Notes: generated by a model not told the origin, from the sequence alone. 64,000 nt of DNA from Bacillus pseudomycoides (GCF_022811845.1 NZ_CP064266.1:124001-188000); one strand, 5' to 3'. Numbered from the stretch's first letter, positions 17,541 to 26,012 are shown. Translations and numbers: made by a program.

Positions 17541-18419
17541 TTATTTGCTACTCTTTCCAAAAATCTCTTCTTGGAGACGGCGGCCTGTTGGTGTTGCTGC
17601 TAATCCACCTTCTGCTGTCTCACGAAGAGCAACTGGCATCGTTTGCCCAATTCTAAACATCGCTTCAATCACTTCATCACATGGAATTGTACTTGTTACA
17701 CCAGCTAGTGATAAATCCGCTGCAATCATTGCATTTGAAGCACCTGCTGCATTACGTTTTACGCAAGGAACTTCTACAAGTCCAGCAACCGGATCACATA
17801 CTAACCCTAGCATATTTTTTAAAGCAATCGCCATCGCTGTAGCTGCCTGCTCTTGTGTTCCACCAGCCATTTCAACAGCTGCCGCAGCTGCCATTCCACT
17901 CGCTGAACCAACTTCAGCTTGACAACCTCCAGCCGCCCCTGAGATACAAGCATTATTGGCAACAACCATTCCAAATGCCCCCGCTGTAAATAAAAACTCA
18001 ATCATTTCTTCACGTGTTGGCTGTAACTTTTCTTTAAGCGCGAACAGTACGCCTGGTACAGTTCCAGCTGATCCAGCTGTTGGTGTTGCGCAAATAATTC
18101 CCATCGCTGCATTCACTTCATTTGTCGCAACCGCCTTACTCACTGCATCCAAAATCGTATGGCCAGATAACCCTTTTCCACTCTTCATATATTCTTGAAC
18201 CTTAACAGCATCACCGCCTGTTAAACCAGTCGGTGATTTTACACCACGAATACCACGTTCTACTGCTTGTTCCATTACAACTAAATTCTTTTCCATTCCA
18301 GCAAGCACTTCTTCGCGAGAGATACTTCTTGTCTCCATTTCACATTGAATCATAATTTCTGCAATTTTTACATTTTGTTCTTTAGCTTGTGCCACTAGTT
18401 CCGCTGCGTTCCGAAACAT
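17541..18419 (-). CDS. sdaAA: L-serine dehydratase, alpha subunit
   Basis: Iron-sulfur L-serine deaminase subunit giving pyruvate and ammonia. 292 aa from the ATG at 18419 (RBS GGGGGGA; the upstream in-frame start at 18437 would overlap it). Cysteines expected to hold the oxygen-labile cluster are visible in ACISGAAGGCQAE and VCDPVAGLVEVPCVKR. It follows sdaAB closely; both together form the active enzyme. A broken PTS EIIC gene lies upstream of the pair. Confidence 0.94.
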   Translation of the reverse strand: MFRNAAELVAQAKEQNVKIAEIMIQCEMETRSISREEVLAGMEKNLVVMEQAVERGIRGVKSPTGLTGGDAVKVQEYMKSGKGLSGHTILDAVSKAVATNEVNAAMGIICATPTAGSAGTVPGVLFALKEKLQPTREEMIEFLFTAGAFGMVVANNACISGAAGGCQAEVGSASGMAAAAAVEMAGGTQEQAATAMAIALKNMLGLVCDPVAGLVEVPCVKRNAAGASNAMIAADLSLAGVTSTIPCDEVIEAMFRIGQTMPVALRETAEGGLAATPTGRRLQEEIFGKSSK

Positions 18420-18437
18420 GGTGCGTCCCCCCTGCAA

Positions 18438-19100
18438 TTAATCCATAATAGTTACTTGACAAATATTAGATTGTCCTTTTATTTCTTCGATCACTTCATC
18501 TGCCAATAATTCGTCCGTTTCAATGACCATAAGCGCTCTTCTTCCTTTTTCCTTACGTGAAACGCTCATTGTACTAATGTTAATTTCATGTTTCGCAAGT
18601 ATAGAAGCTACAGATGCGATTGCTCCAAAGCGATCATTATTCACGATAAGAAGTGCTGGACTTGTTCCTGATAGTTGTAAATCAAATCCATTTAATTCCA
18701 CCACTTCTATCTTACCGCCACCAATTGAGCAAGCAACCACTTCTATCTCCTCTTCTCCTTTATACAAACGAATTCTGGCTGTATTCGGATGTGGCGCATT
18801 CGCTTCTTCCTCAATAAAGCCCACTTCAATCCCACGCCCTTTTGCAATTTCTAACGCACTTGGGATCCGTGTATCATCTGTTTCAAACCCTAGTATTCCA
18901 CCAATCAACGCTACATCCGTACCATGGCCACGATATGTTTTTGCAAACGAGCCATATAACGAAATTGTAACTCTTTCTGGTTCATGACGGAAAAGTTGAC
19001 GAGCAACTTGCCCCATTCTTGCTGCACCTGCTGTATGTGAACTAGACGGCCCAATCATAACTGGACCGATAATATCAAATACTGAGCGATATTTCATCAT
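18438..19100 (-). CDS. sdaAB: L-serine dehydratase, beta subunit with ACT domain
   Basis: 220 aa. N-terminal half has the beta-subunit signature IGPVMIGPSSSHTAGAAR; the C-terminal ~75 residues form an ACT-type domain (ALLIVNNDRFGAIASVASIL). RBS AGGGGGAA before a double ATG. Partner of SdaAA, 18 bases downstream. Confidence 0.94.
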   Translation of the reverse strand: MMKYRSVFDIIGPVMIGPSSSHTAGAARMGQVARQLFRHEPERVTISLYGSFAKTYRGHGTDVALIGGILGFETDDTRIPSALEIAKGRGIEVGFIEEEANAPHPNTARIRLYKGEEEIEVVACSIGGGKIEVVELNGFDLQLSGTSPALLIVNNDRFGAIASVASILAKHEINISTMSVSRKEKGRRALMVIETDELLADEVIEEIKGQSNICQVTIMD

Positions 19101-19145
19101 GATTCCCCCTAAATCTTTTATAAAAACTTGCTTACTACTATTCTA

Positions 19146-20187
19146 TTAAGCTGCCGATTCTGTTGCCTTTCCTTCCGTACCACGAATTTGCTCCGCTGTA
19201 CGAATTGGATAGTTTTTGAATAGAAGTGAGCCAATATATCCTGAAATAAGACCAGATATCATAATACATAAGAAACATAACGTTACTTTCATCGGATCAT
19301 TAAAGCCATACATAACCATCAGTCCGGCGATTGGTGTTGCAGTCCCTGTTGCATTATTAATAAGATCAAACATCGAAATAATAATTCCAGCAACCGCCCC
19401 ACCAATAAAGTTTGTTACATACACCGGAATTGGATTTGCTGAAATTAAATCCGCTTGCGTAAGCGGCTCAATGGCAACTGCAATCGTCGTTCGTTTATCA
19501 CCAAACTTCATTCTTTTAAAGAATACATAGTTCATAAAGGATGAACTTGTTACAGCTAATGCCCCAATAGCCATCGGTAATCCTGTTAAACCAAGAAGTG
19601 CTGTTAGCGCCATTGAACTTAGCGGTGCTGTCGCAACGACTGTAATTATACCACCTAATATAATTCTCATAACAATTGGACTTGCATCAGTCGATGATGT
19701 AATAATCCCACCAATTTGCTTCAATGTTGCGGTTACAACTGGATCCATTCCTTGTGCAATCAACCTTGTTAACGGTGCCGCGATTACGATACATGCAATT
19801 AAATCTAATCCTTCTGGTACACGTTTTTCAATTTGTTTTACTAAAAATGATATAAGATAACCAGCAATAAATCCTGGTAGCAATCCAAAGTTTAACACAG
19901 AAGCCCCTACAAGCATAGCATAAACAGGTGATACCCCCATCGCTAATGCAACAAGAGTCGCACCAGCTACCCGCCAAGACTACCTGCAGATTCTCCAACT
20001 TCTTTTAAAAACGGTATTCCAATTAAATCTCCACCAACGTATAGCTGAAATGCTTCAACTAAGAAACTTGCAACAGCATCACTTGCTAATGCCCCATTGC
20101 TTTCATTCCATTAGGTGCTTTGAAACTAAAGAGTGAAAAAAGACTAAGTACAAATAATAATAATACAGTTCCCTTAATAATCTCCAT
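19146..20187 (-). pseudogene. PTS EIIC-type transporter gene with two frameshifts
   Basis: Membrane component of a PTS EIIC_2-type family. The gene would start at the ATG at 20187 (RBS GGGAGAGGG) and run about 347 aa, but the frame breaks twice. After KAPNGMKAMG (near 20095) and again after SAGSLGG (near 19970), one base is missing within a run of G; restoring one G at each site gives an unbroken protein through LASDAVASFLVEAF and VAGATLVALAMGVSP. The last 264 codons (19146-19940) are intact and hydrophobic, with GTATPIAGLMVMYG. Either a recent pseudogene or homopolymer sequencing errors. Ligand unknown; it is adjacent to serine dehydratase genes. Confidence 0.85.
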
Positions 20188-20562
20188 GATGCCCTCTCCC
20201 TTTTAGTCAATTTCGTTTCGTTACGAAAAATGGCTAAAACACATGCTGTAACTTACAATAAATTATAATGTGCCCTCATTATAGCTTGTTTTTTATGAAA
20301 CGCTTACTTTTATTGAATTTTAAAAATTCAGAATTTAAAACTTTTATCTTTCTTGTATTAATGATATACAAATTTACTTATATAACAGTTTCTTAAAACA
20401 ACCAATACTTTGCATTTGCCTCCTGCGCATTCAAAATCTGTACAGTTTCTGTATCATCTCAGATAGCTATCAAATAATAACAGATCCATCTATTTAATAG
20501 AGAAAAATTTTTTATTACAAATAAAACAATGGCAACGTAAGTTTGCCATTGTTTGTAAAATG
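20188..20562. promoter_or_regulatory. Intergenic region upstream of PTS-sda genes
   Basis: Minus-strand TATAAT near 20280 could be a -10 for the PTS-sdaAB-sdaAA unit, but the -35 is poor. Two palindromic stretches are visible: TGAATTTTAAAAATTCA at 20314-20330 and a TTTCGTAACGAAA-like element near 20213-20227. Neither matches a known operator well. The 20523-20556 end holds the rnz terminator. Confidence 0.4.
20520..20556 (-). terminator. Terminator of rnz
   Basis: Stem ACAATGGCAA / TTGCCATTGT followed by TTTTATTTG on the minus strand, next to the rnz stop. Confidence 0.82.
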
Positions 20563-21486
20563 TTACCGTTCTACTGGAAAATGTTTTAAGTCCATTGCAA
20601 TTTCTGCGTTTGTAAACAAGGCTTGCGCTTCTTTTAATAATTCCTTATAAGTGTCTCCTTGATAACGAGAACTAATATGAGTTAAGATTAACCGTTTCAC
20701 ATTTGCTTGCACTGCAATACGAGCTGCCTGTTCTGTTGTAGAATGAAAATAATCATGCGCTTGCCTTTCATCTTCTGCTGCAAACGTCGCTTCGTGCACA
20801 AGTACATCTGCATCTTGTGCTAGCTGGTTACTGGCTTCACAATAACGTGTGTCTCCTAAAATCGTAATAATTCTTCCTTTTTGAGGTGGACCGATAAAGT
20901 CATTCCCGTGCAAGACTCTTCCATCCTCTAACTCCACTGTCTCACCATCTTTTAAACGTTTGAAAATTGGTCCTGGCTTCACGCCTTCTTCTAGCAGCTT
21001 CTCAACAAGAAGTTGTCCTTGTATATCTTTCTCGACAATTCGATATCCAAAACACTCAATCCCATGTGATAATCGCTTCGTTTCCACAGAAAATTGCTTG
21101 TCTTCAAAAACAATGCCTTCCTCTGTAATTTCAACAATTTCAAGCGGGTATTTAACGTGCGTTGAACTCACTGATAATGCCACTTCAATAAATTGCTTAA
21201 TCCCTTGTGGGCCGTATACTGTTAATGGAGTTGTTCCTCCCTGGAAGGAACGACTTCCTAATAAACCAGGTAAACCAAAAATATGATCACCATGTAAATG
21301 AGTAATAAAGATCTTTTCAATGCGACGCGGGCGCACAGATGTATGTAAAATTTGATGTTGCGTTGCTTCACCACAGTCAAATAACCACGTTTCCCCTCGT
21401 TCTTCTAACAACTGTAAAGCGATTGCTGAGACATTCCTACCTTTTGAAGGGACGCCTGCACCAGTTCCTAAAAATACAAATTCCAC
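20563..21486 (-). CDS. rnz: Ribonuclease Z
   Basis: tRNA 3'-processing endonuclease. 307 aa metallo-beta-lactamase fold of the ElaC type: FLGTGAGVPSKGRN, zinc motif THLHGDHIFGLPG, LGDTRYCEAS, AFAAEDERQAHDYFHST and the late LTHISSRY histidine. Catalyses removal of tRNA 3' trailers lacking encoded CCA. RBS GGAGGAAAG. Monocistronic with its own terminator. Confidence 0.95.
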   Translation of the reverse strand: MEFVFLGTGAGVPSKGRNVSAIALQLLEERGETWLFDCGEATQHQILHTSVRPRRIEKIFITHLHGDHIFGLPGLLGSRSFQGGTTPLTVYGPQGIKQFIEVALSVSSTHVKYPLEIVEITEEGIVFEDKQFSVETKRLSHGIECFGYRIVEKDIQGQLLVEKLLEEGVKPGPIFKRLKDGETVELEDGRVLHGNDFIGPPQKGRIITILGDTRYCEASNQLAQDADVLVHEATFAAEDERQAHDYFHSTTEQAARIAVQANVKRLILTHISSRYQGDTYKELLKEAQALFTNAEIAMDLKHFPVER

Positions 21487-21590
21487 TTTCTTTCCTCCAG
21501 CTCTTTATATAATCTATCTTTCATCTTACGGAATGTTATTTCAAATGGCAAATGAATTTCTATAAACCACTCATCTAGATGACTATATTG

Positions 21591-21628
21591 CACGAACGAT
21601 ACAATTAAAAAAATAGCAATCGTTCGTG
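21591..21628. repeat. 10-bp perfect inverted repeat upstream of rnz
   Basis: CACGAACGAT (21591-21600) and ATCGTTCGTG (21619-21628) with an 18-base AT-rich spacer, between the divergent rnz and 21675 genes. It does not match the LexA box, whose arms are only four bases apart. Confidence 0.6.
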
Positions 21629-21674
21629 TTTTATAGTAGAATAATTGTACCATAAATAAAGGGAGCGTTTAACT

Positions 21675-21926
21675 ATGAAAGAAGTATTTCGTTTACAAAC
21701 TGATTTTTCATCTTCATTTGATCGCTGGGTAAGTTCTTTCGTTTCTGATCACCCAGCAAAACTAGAGTGGACGACTTTAAAAGAGTTAATCCATGAGTAC
21801 ACAACACTGCATACAAATCAAACGTTACCGGAATATATTTCTTCTTCTATCACATATTATGCACAGCGTATTGCAACAGCAAGCAATTCAGAGATTGTGA
21901 TTTATGAAAATCCTTCTATCTCATAA
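21675..21926 (+). CDS. Conserved small protein, unknown function
   Basis: 83 aa, soluble, no signal peptide. Starts MKEVFRLQTDFSSSFDRWVS. RBS AAAGGGAGCG precedes the ATG. Divergent from rnz, in the place of small uncharacterised genes near rnz in other Bacillus. No domain recognised. Confidence 0.7.
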   Translation: MKEVFRLQTDFSSSFDRWVSSFVSDHPAKLEWTTLKELIHEYTTLHTNQTLPEYISSSITYYAQRIATASNSEIVIYENPSIS

Positions 21927-21929
21927 TCT

Positions 21930-21982
21930 ATAAAGTGAAACTTTAATTAGCGGAGTCTTACTGTCCGCAAATAGCAACATAA
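21930..21982. repeat. Copy of a dispersed intergenic element (copy A)
   Basis: TAAAGTGAAACTTTAATTAG with following ACTGTCCGC...AATAGCAAC resembles the stretch at about 47371-47428 (TAAAGTGAAACGTTAATCAG...ACTGCCC...AATAGCGGG). Both lie in non-coding DNA. The TAAAGTGAAACTTTAATCAG start is, from memory, common between B. cereus-group genes; the element name is not certain. Confidence 0.4.
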
Positions 21983-21984
21983 AA

Positions 21985-22016
21985 ATAGAAAAGCATCGAG
22001 AACCGATGCTTTTTTC
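21985..22016 (+). terminator. Terminator after the 21675 gene
   Basis: Stem AAAAGCATCG / CGATGCTTTT with loop AGAAC and a T run. Confidence 0.8.
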
Positions 22017-22039
22017 ATTTCAAAAATATACAAATCTCG

Positions 22040-22153
22040 TTACTTTAACATATACTCTTTAGTTATATCATAGAAGGATATAACATTGTCTTCTGATCCA
22101 TTTACAAATCGTTTATATACTTTATCAATGGGAAACACTTTCCACTCTCCCAC
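22040..22153 (-). CDS. Possible 37-aa peptide directly after the 22154 gene
   Basis: An open frame begins GTG immediately after the stop of the upstream gene (TAA-GTG) and runs GEWKVFPIDKVYKRFVNG to YDITKEYMLK. The composition looks protein-like. The first GTG lacks a well-placed RBS, but a second GTG six codons in has GGGAG 8 bases before it. It may be a real coupled microprotein or the tail of a gene once longer. No family recognised. Confidence 0.3.
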   Translation of the reverse strand: MGEWKVFPIDKVYKRFVNGSEDNVISFYDITKEYMLK

Positions 22154-22393
22154 TTATAAATGCAAAACCTCTTCATCATCAAAGACTGTTTCTTGAAGCC
22201 ACTCTGTCTCTTGTCCTTCTTCATCCCCAATTGCTTTCTTATCCCGTAAATCGTTCGCATAATAATCTAAAATCTCTTCCAATTCTTTGATATCTTCCTC
22301 GAAATAATTAAAAGTTTTGTCAAAGGCTTTTGTATATTCAATAGCCACATTACAAAGTTCATGTACCCTATAGCTCAGATTACTTTGCTCCAT
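22154..22393 (-). CDS. Acidic hypothetical protein
   Basis: 79 aa, soluble, strongly acidic (FEEDIKELEEILDYYAND, VFDDEEVLHL), predicted helical. RBS AAGGGGAAAGGG precedes the ATG. No domain recognised. It may be read with the 37-aa frame that follows. Confidence 0.6.
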   Translation of the reverse strand: MEQSNLSYRVHELCNVAIEYTKAFDKTFNYFEEDIKELEEILDYYANDLRDKKAIGDEEGQETEWLQETVFDDEEVLHL

Positions 22394-22449
22394 GCCCTTT
22401 CCCCTTCCAAACTTATTTGATAAAAATTATATCACCCCACTTTCACTAT

Positions 22450-22478
22450 GCATAATAAATAGCTAACTGGTCATTTTA
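22450..22478 (+). promoter_or_regulatory. Sigma-G promoter of the YhcN-like gene
   Basis: GCATA (22450-22454), 17-base spacer, CATTTTA (22472-22478). Both boxes match the forespore sigma-G consensus (GHATR / CATnnTA), about 30 bases before the start codon. Confidence 0.75.
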
Positions 22479-22508
22479 AAAACATAGTATTATAAAGGAG
22501 GGATATCA

Positions 22509-23033
22509 TTGAAAAAATTAAAGGTTTTTTCAATCATTTTTTTAGCGATGATTTCATTATTTGGATGCGCAGGAAAGCAAAAGGAGAAAGCGTTGGATAA
22601 TCGCGAAAACAATGGCGTACGAAATGTTAGATATGAAGGCAACAATACTGATTTTCAAAAGGTTAAAAATAATACAAATGATGTCACTAATAATGAAACG
22701 CGACTACACGTAGCAAATAAAGCAGCTGACCGAATTGTTGAATTAGAGGAAGTGGACAAAGCAAATGTAGTCGTCACAAACAGAAATGCCTATGCTGCAG
22801 TCGTTTTACGTGACAACGTAAAAGGTGAAGTCACAAAGCAATTAGAGAACAAAATTGCTGATCAAGTAAGAGCTACAGATCCAGATATTCGCAACGTATT
22901 CGTATCATCAAATCCTGATTTTGTAGATCGCATGAGAGACTATGTGGACAAAATCAACCAAGGTAAACCAGTAACAGGATTATTTGAAGAATTTACTGAA
23001 ACCGTTCGAAGAGTATTCCCTAATCCTCGATAA
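22509..23033 (+). CDS. YhcN/YlaJ-family spore lipoprotein
   Basis: 174 aa. Lipoprotein signal with lipobox SLFGC (Cys about residue 20), then an Asn-rich linker and a YhcN/YlaJ domain (ADRIVELEEVDKANVVVTNR, YAAVVLRD, ATDPDIRNVFVSSNPDFVDRM). The start is a TTG directly after AAAGGAGGGATATCA, no ATG being available. Family members are made in the forespore and sit in the spore inner membrane, where they affect germination or outgrowth; the sigma-G promoter agrees. Confidence 0.88.
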   Translation: MKKLKVFSIIFLAMISLFGCAGKQKEKALDNRENNGVRNVRYEGNNTDFQKVKNNTNDVTNNETRLHVANKAADRIVELEEVDKANVVVTNRNAYAAVVLRDNVKGEVTKQLENKIADQVRATDPDIRNVFVSSNPDFVDRMRDYVDKINQGKPVTGLFEEFTETVRRVFPNPR

Positions 23034-23144
23034 TACATCAAGTAGCCTTAATTGAAAAAGTAGTAAGTCGAATACTTTTGAAATCTAGACAGACTAACAG
23101 CTGCTGGATGGAAAACTTCTTTCAATTTAAAAGCTAACTAAACA

Positions 23145-23186
23145 TAAAAGGTGTCATGATATGAAATTGTCATGACACCTTTTACA
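23145..23186. terminator. Terminator between yhcN-like and dinB
   Basis: Strong stem AAAAGGTGTCATGA / TCATGACACCTTTT between convergent genes. Confidence 0.88.
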
Positions 23187-24420
23187 TAAATTTATTTTCT
23201 AATTTCTGCTGAAATGATTTTTCCTGGTTTCGAAATAGCTGACTTCCTCTTTGCAAAATAGGAGTCCCATATTTATCATTGATTTGATCAATTACAGCTA
23301 ATAGCGGCTCTTCTTTCGCATCTTCTTCAAATGAAAACAAATCCAGTTGCTTCATTGATTCTGTCTTCCACTCTATTTCAGTAGCTGTAACACCAAGCAA
23401 CCTGATCGGATCTCCATCCCAATGTTGTTTCCACAAACGTGAAGCAGCTTGAAAGATATCGTGTTCTTCCCAAATTGCATTTTTTAATTGTTTACTCCGT
23501 GTTATTGTACGCCGATCATAGTATTTAATTGTAATTTGGATGTTATAACTGACAAGCATACGTTTTTGTAACCTTTTACTAACTGATTTCGATAAGCGAT
23601 CTAACATATCAAGCAATTCCTTCTCTTCATCTATATCCTTTGAAAATGTGGTCGAATTCCCAACACTTTTATGCTGCCCCATTTGATTCGGATCAACTTC
23701 CCTATCATCCATGCCTTTTGCCCGTTTTTGTAAATCAACACCGTGCTTTCCTATTTTCGCATGAATCACATGCTCTTCTCCCTTTGCCAACTGTTCAATG
23801 GTATGTATATGGATTTCTTTTAGCTTTTCTGCTGTTCTCTCACCAATTCCATGCATCGCTTCAACAGGACGTGGCCAAAGTAACTCCTGAATATCTCGTT
23901 TACGAAACACAGTAATACCGAGCGGCTTTTTCATATCCGACGCAGTCTTTGCAAGAAAAGGGTTTGGGGCAATCCCAATGCTACACGGCAAATGCAACTC
24001 CTTTAATAACGCTTGTTGAATCATCTGAGCGATGTCAAGGGGCGAGCCTAATCCGTAACAATCTGTTATATCTAAATAACCTTCATCTATAGAAACTGGC
24101 TGTATCTTTTCAGTAAAACGTGAAAGAATTTGAAACATTTGAAATGACGCTTCGCGATATAATTTAAAATTCGGATGTTTCACGACTAACTCTGGGCATA
24201 ACCGCTTCGCTTCCCAAAGCGGCATCGTTGTTCGTATTCCGTATTTCCTTGCTTCATAACTACATGTTACAATGATTCCTTTTCGTTCTTTTTCATTTCC
24301 CGCAATTGCTAATGGCTTACCTTCTAACGATGGATCATGCGCAATTTCAACTGATGCAAAAAAGCAATTCATATCAACGTGCAAGATGACACGACCGTTT
24401 TTCGGATACATTTCTCTCAT
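23182..24420 (-). CDS. dinB: DNA polymerase IV (Y family, YqjH-like)
   Basis: Translesion polymerase. 412 aa. Catalytic acidic motifs HVDMNCFFASVE and PVSIDEGYLDITD are intact; helix-hairpin-helix MHGIGERTAEKLKEI (thumb) and the little-finger domain follow, and the C-terminus shows QLDLFSFEE, the beta-clamp type motif. The ATG at 24420 is preferred because GAGGTGAGG lies before it. A perfect SOS box sits just upstream. Confidence 0.94.
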   Translation of the reverse strand: MREMYPKNGRVILHVDMNCFFASVEIAHDPSLEGKPLAIAGNEKERKGIIVTCSYEARKYGIRTTMPLWEAKRLCPELVVKHPNFKLYREASFQMFQILSRFTEKIQPVSIDEGYLDITDCYGLGSPLDIAQMIQQALLKELHLPCSIGIAPNPFLAKTASDMKKPLGITVFRKRDIQELLWPRPVEAMHGIGERTAEKLKEIHIHTIEQLAKGEEHVIHAKIGKHGVDLQKRAKGMDDREVDPNQMGQHKSVGNSTTFSKDIDEEKELLDMLDRLSKSVSKRLQKRMLVSYNIQITIKYYDRRTITRSKQLKNAIWEEHDIFQAASRLWKQHWDGDPIRLLGVTATEIEWKTESMKQLDLFSFEEDAKEEPLLAVIDQINDKYGTPILQRGSQLFRNQEKSFQQKLENKFM

Positions 24421-24436
24421 ATTCCTCACCTCAAAA

Positions 24437-24450
24437 AGAACATCCGTTCT
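24437..24450 (-). promoter_or_regulatory. LexA (SOS) box upstream of dinB
   Basis: AGAACGGATGTTCT on the minus strand: GAAC-N4-GTTC with the inner bases GGAT fitting the Bacillus LexA consensus CGAAC-RNRY-GTTYG. About 18 bases before the dinB start. Confidence 0.88.
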
Positions 24451-24558
24451 CGTTATTATATCAAATTAATAAGAAGAGCGGAACTTTTCCACTACAAAAA
24501 TCATATTTTTGATATACTGAGATTAGTAATGGATAATCATGGAAACGGAGAGGGTAAT

Positions 24559-24759
24559 ATGAAAAACCATAGTAAACTTAATCAAACATTTCTAGTCATT
24601 ATATTAATCATTGCTATTAATTATTTATTACTTCCCATCTTCAATATTAATTCCGCTGGACTTCTCCCTCACGTCATACGTGTTGCAACAACATATGTGC
24701 TCCCATGGATTTTTTTATATTGGCTGATTCGCCTTGTAAAAGCAGTTGAATCCAAATGA
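24559..24759 (+). CDS. Small two-helix membrane protein
   Basis: 66 aa with two hydrophobic segments (TFLVIILIIAINYLLLPIF and TTYVLPWIFLYWLIRLV). RBS GGAGAGGGTAAT decides the ATG at 24559 over upstream in-frame starts. Divergent from dinB. Function unknown. Confidence 0.7.
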   Translation: MKNHSKLNQTFLVIILIIAINYLLLPIFNINSAGLLPHVIRVATTYVLPWIFLYWLIRLVKAVESK

Positions 24760-24801
24760 AAAAGAGCGTGTAAACCTTCTACAGGTTACACGCTCTTTTG
24801 T
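24757..24801. terminator. Bidirectional terminator
   Basis: Stem AAAGAGCGTGTAAACC / GGTTACACGCTCTTT (one bulge), between convergent genes. Confidence 0.85.
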
Positions 24802-24806
24802 TTTCC

Positions 24807-25931
24807 TTACAATTCGTTCGCTACCTCTTCAATAATTGCCACAACTAATTCAGCTGTTTTCGCTAATTCTTCAACAGGGATTTTCTCATTTGTTGTATGA
24901 ATTTCTTCATACCCAACTGCTAAGTTTACTGTTGGAATACCGTGCCCTGCAATTACGTTTGCGTCACTTCCACCACCACTTTGGTGAAGGGAAGGTGTAC
25001 GACCAATCTTTTCAGCAGCACGTTTTGCAACCTCTACAACATGATCGCCATCAGCAAATTTAAATCCTGGGTACATAACTTTTACTTCAACATCTGCTTG
25101 ACCGCCCATTTCTTTTGCAGTTGTTTCAAATGCTTCTTTCATTTTTGCAACTTGCTCTTGCATTTTTTCATCTACTAAAGAGCGAGCTTCTGCGAAAATT
25201 TGCACATGGTCACAAACGATGTTTGTTTGTGTACCACCTTCGAAACGACCGATATTTGCAGTTGTTTCAGAATCAATACGACCAAGTGGCATTTTTGCAA
25301 TTGCTTTTGCTGCGATTGTTATTGCAGATACACCTTTTTCAGGTGCTACACCAGCATGAGCTGTTTTCCCGCGAATAATGGCATTCACTTTTGCTTGCGT
25401 TGGAGCAGCAACTACGATTTCGCCCACTTTTCCATCGCTATCTAATGCATAGCCATATTTTGCTGTAATACATTCACGATCTAATGCTTTCGCACCAACA
25501 AGACCTGATTCTTCACCAACTGTAATAATAAATTCGATTTTTCCATGAGGAATATTTTTTTCTTTTAAAACGCGGATCGCTTCAAACATGGATGCTAATC
25601 CAGCTTTATCATCTGATCCTAAAATTGTAGTACCATCTGATACGATATAACCATCTTTAATAGAAGGCTTAATTCCTTTACCAGGAACTACTGTATCCAT
25701 ATGAGAAGTGAAGTAAATTGTATCTACTCCTTCTTTTGTCGCTGGCAAAGTACAAATTAAGTTCCCCGCACCATGTCCAGTTACACCCATCGTGTCATCT
25801 TCAAATACTTCAACACCTAAAGCAGTAAATTTCTCTGTTAACACTTTGCAAATTTCTGCTTCATACTTCGTTTCAGAATCTACTTGAACAAGTTCCATAA
25901 ATTCATTTACTAAACGTTCTTGATTAATCAT
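24807..25931 (-). CDS. M20-family peptidase, tripeptidase T-like (YqjE)
   Basis: 374-aa zinc exopeptidase. Metal ligands: His in TSHMDTVVPG, Asp in LGSDDKAGLA, catalytic Glu pair in VGEESGLVGAK, late His in the final domain (EEIHTTNEKI). A dimerisation domain occupies about 180-290. The ATG at 25931 follows AGGAGGCG; upstream in-frame starts at 26036 have none. Close to PepT but of the YqjE branch; substrate not certain. Confidence 0.92.
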   Translation of the reverse strand: MINQERLVNEFMELVQVDSETKYEAEICKVLTEKFTALGVEVFEDDTMGVTGHGAGNLICTLPATKEGVDTIYFTSHMDTVVPGKGIKPSIKDGYIVSDGTTILGSDDKAGLASMFEAIRVLKEKNIPHGKIEFIITVGEESGLVGAKALDRECITAKYGYALDSDGKVGEIVVAAPTQAKVNAIIRGKTAHAGVAPEKGVSAITIAAKAIAKMPLGRIDSETTANIGRFEGGTQTNIVCDHVQIFAEARSLVDEKMQEQVAKMKEAFETTAKEMGGQADVEVKVMYPGFKFADGDHVVEVAKRAAEKIGRTPSLHQSGGGSDANVIAGHGIPTVNLAVGYEEIHTTNEKIPVEELAKTAELVVAIIEEVANEL

Positions 25932-25956
25932 GAGAATGCGCCTCCTGCATTGCATT

Positions 25957-25990
25957 ATGTATGTAACATCGTTAATTATAACAGAATTTC
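25957..25990 (-). promoter_or_regulatory. Probable promoter of the peptidase gene
   Basis: Minus-strand TATAAT about 50 bases before the ATG; the -35 (TCGAAA region) is weak. A terminator for the upstream gene lies between, so an own promoter is needed. Confidence 0.5.
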
Positions 25991-26012
25991 GCAAAAGTTT
26001 CGAAAGACAAGA

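Noticed and set aside
20281..20312. Catabolite (cre) site upstream of the PTS gene
   Set aside because: GTAAGCGTTTCA-like sequence misses several conserved cre positions.
20314..20330. TGAATTTTAAAAATTCA as an ARG box
   Set aside because: Half sites fit but are three bases too far apart, and the downstream genes (PTS, sda) are not arginine genes.
21591..21628. LexA box near rnz
   Set aside because: GAAC and GTTC cores are too far apart; SOS boxes have a four-base gap.
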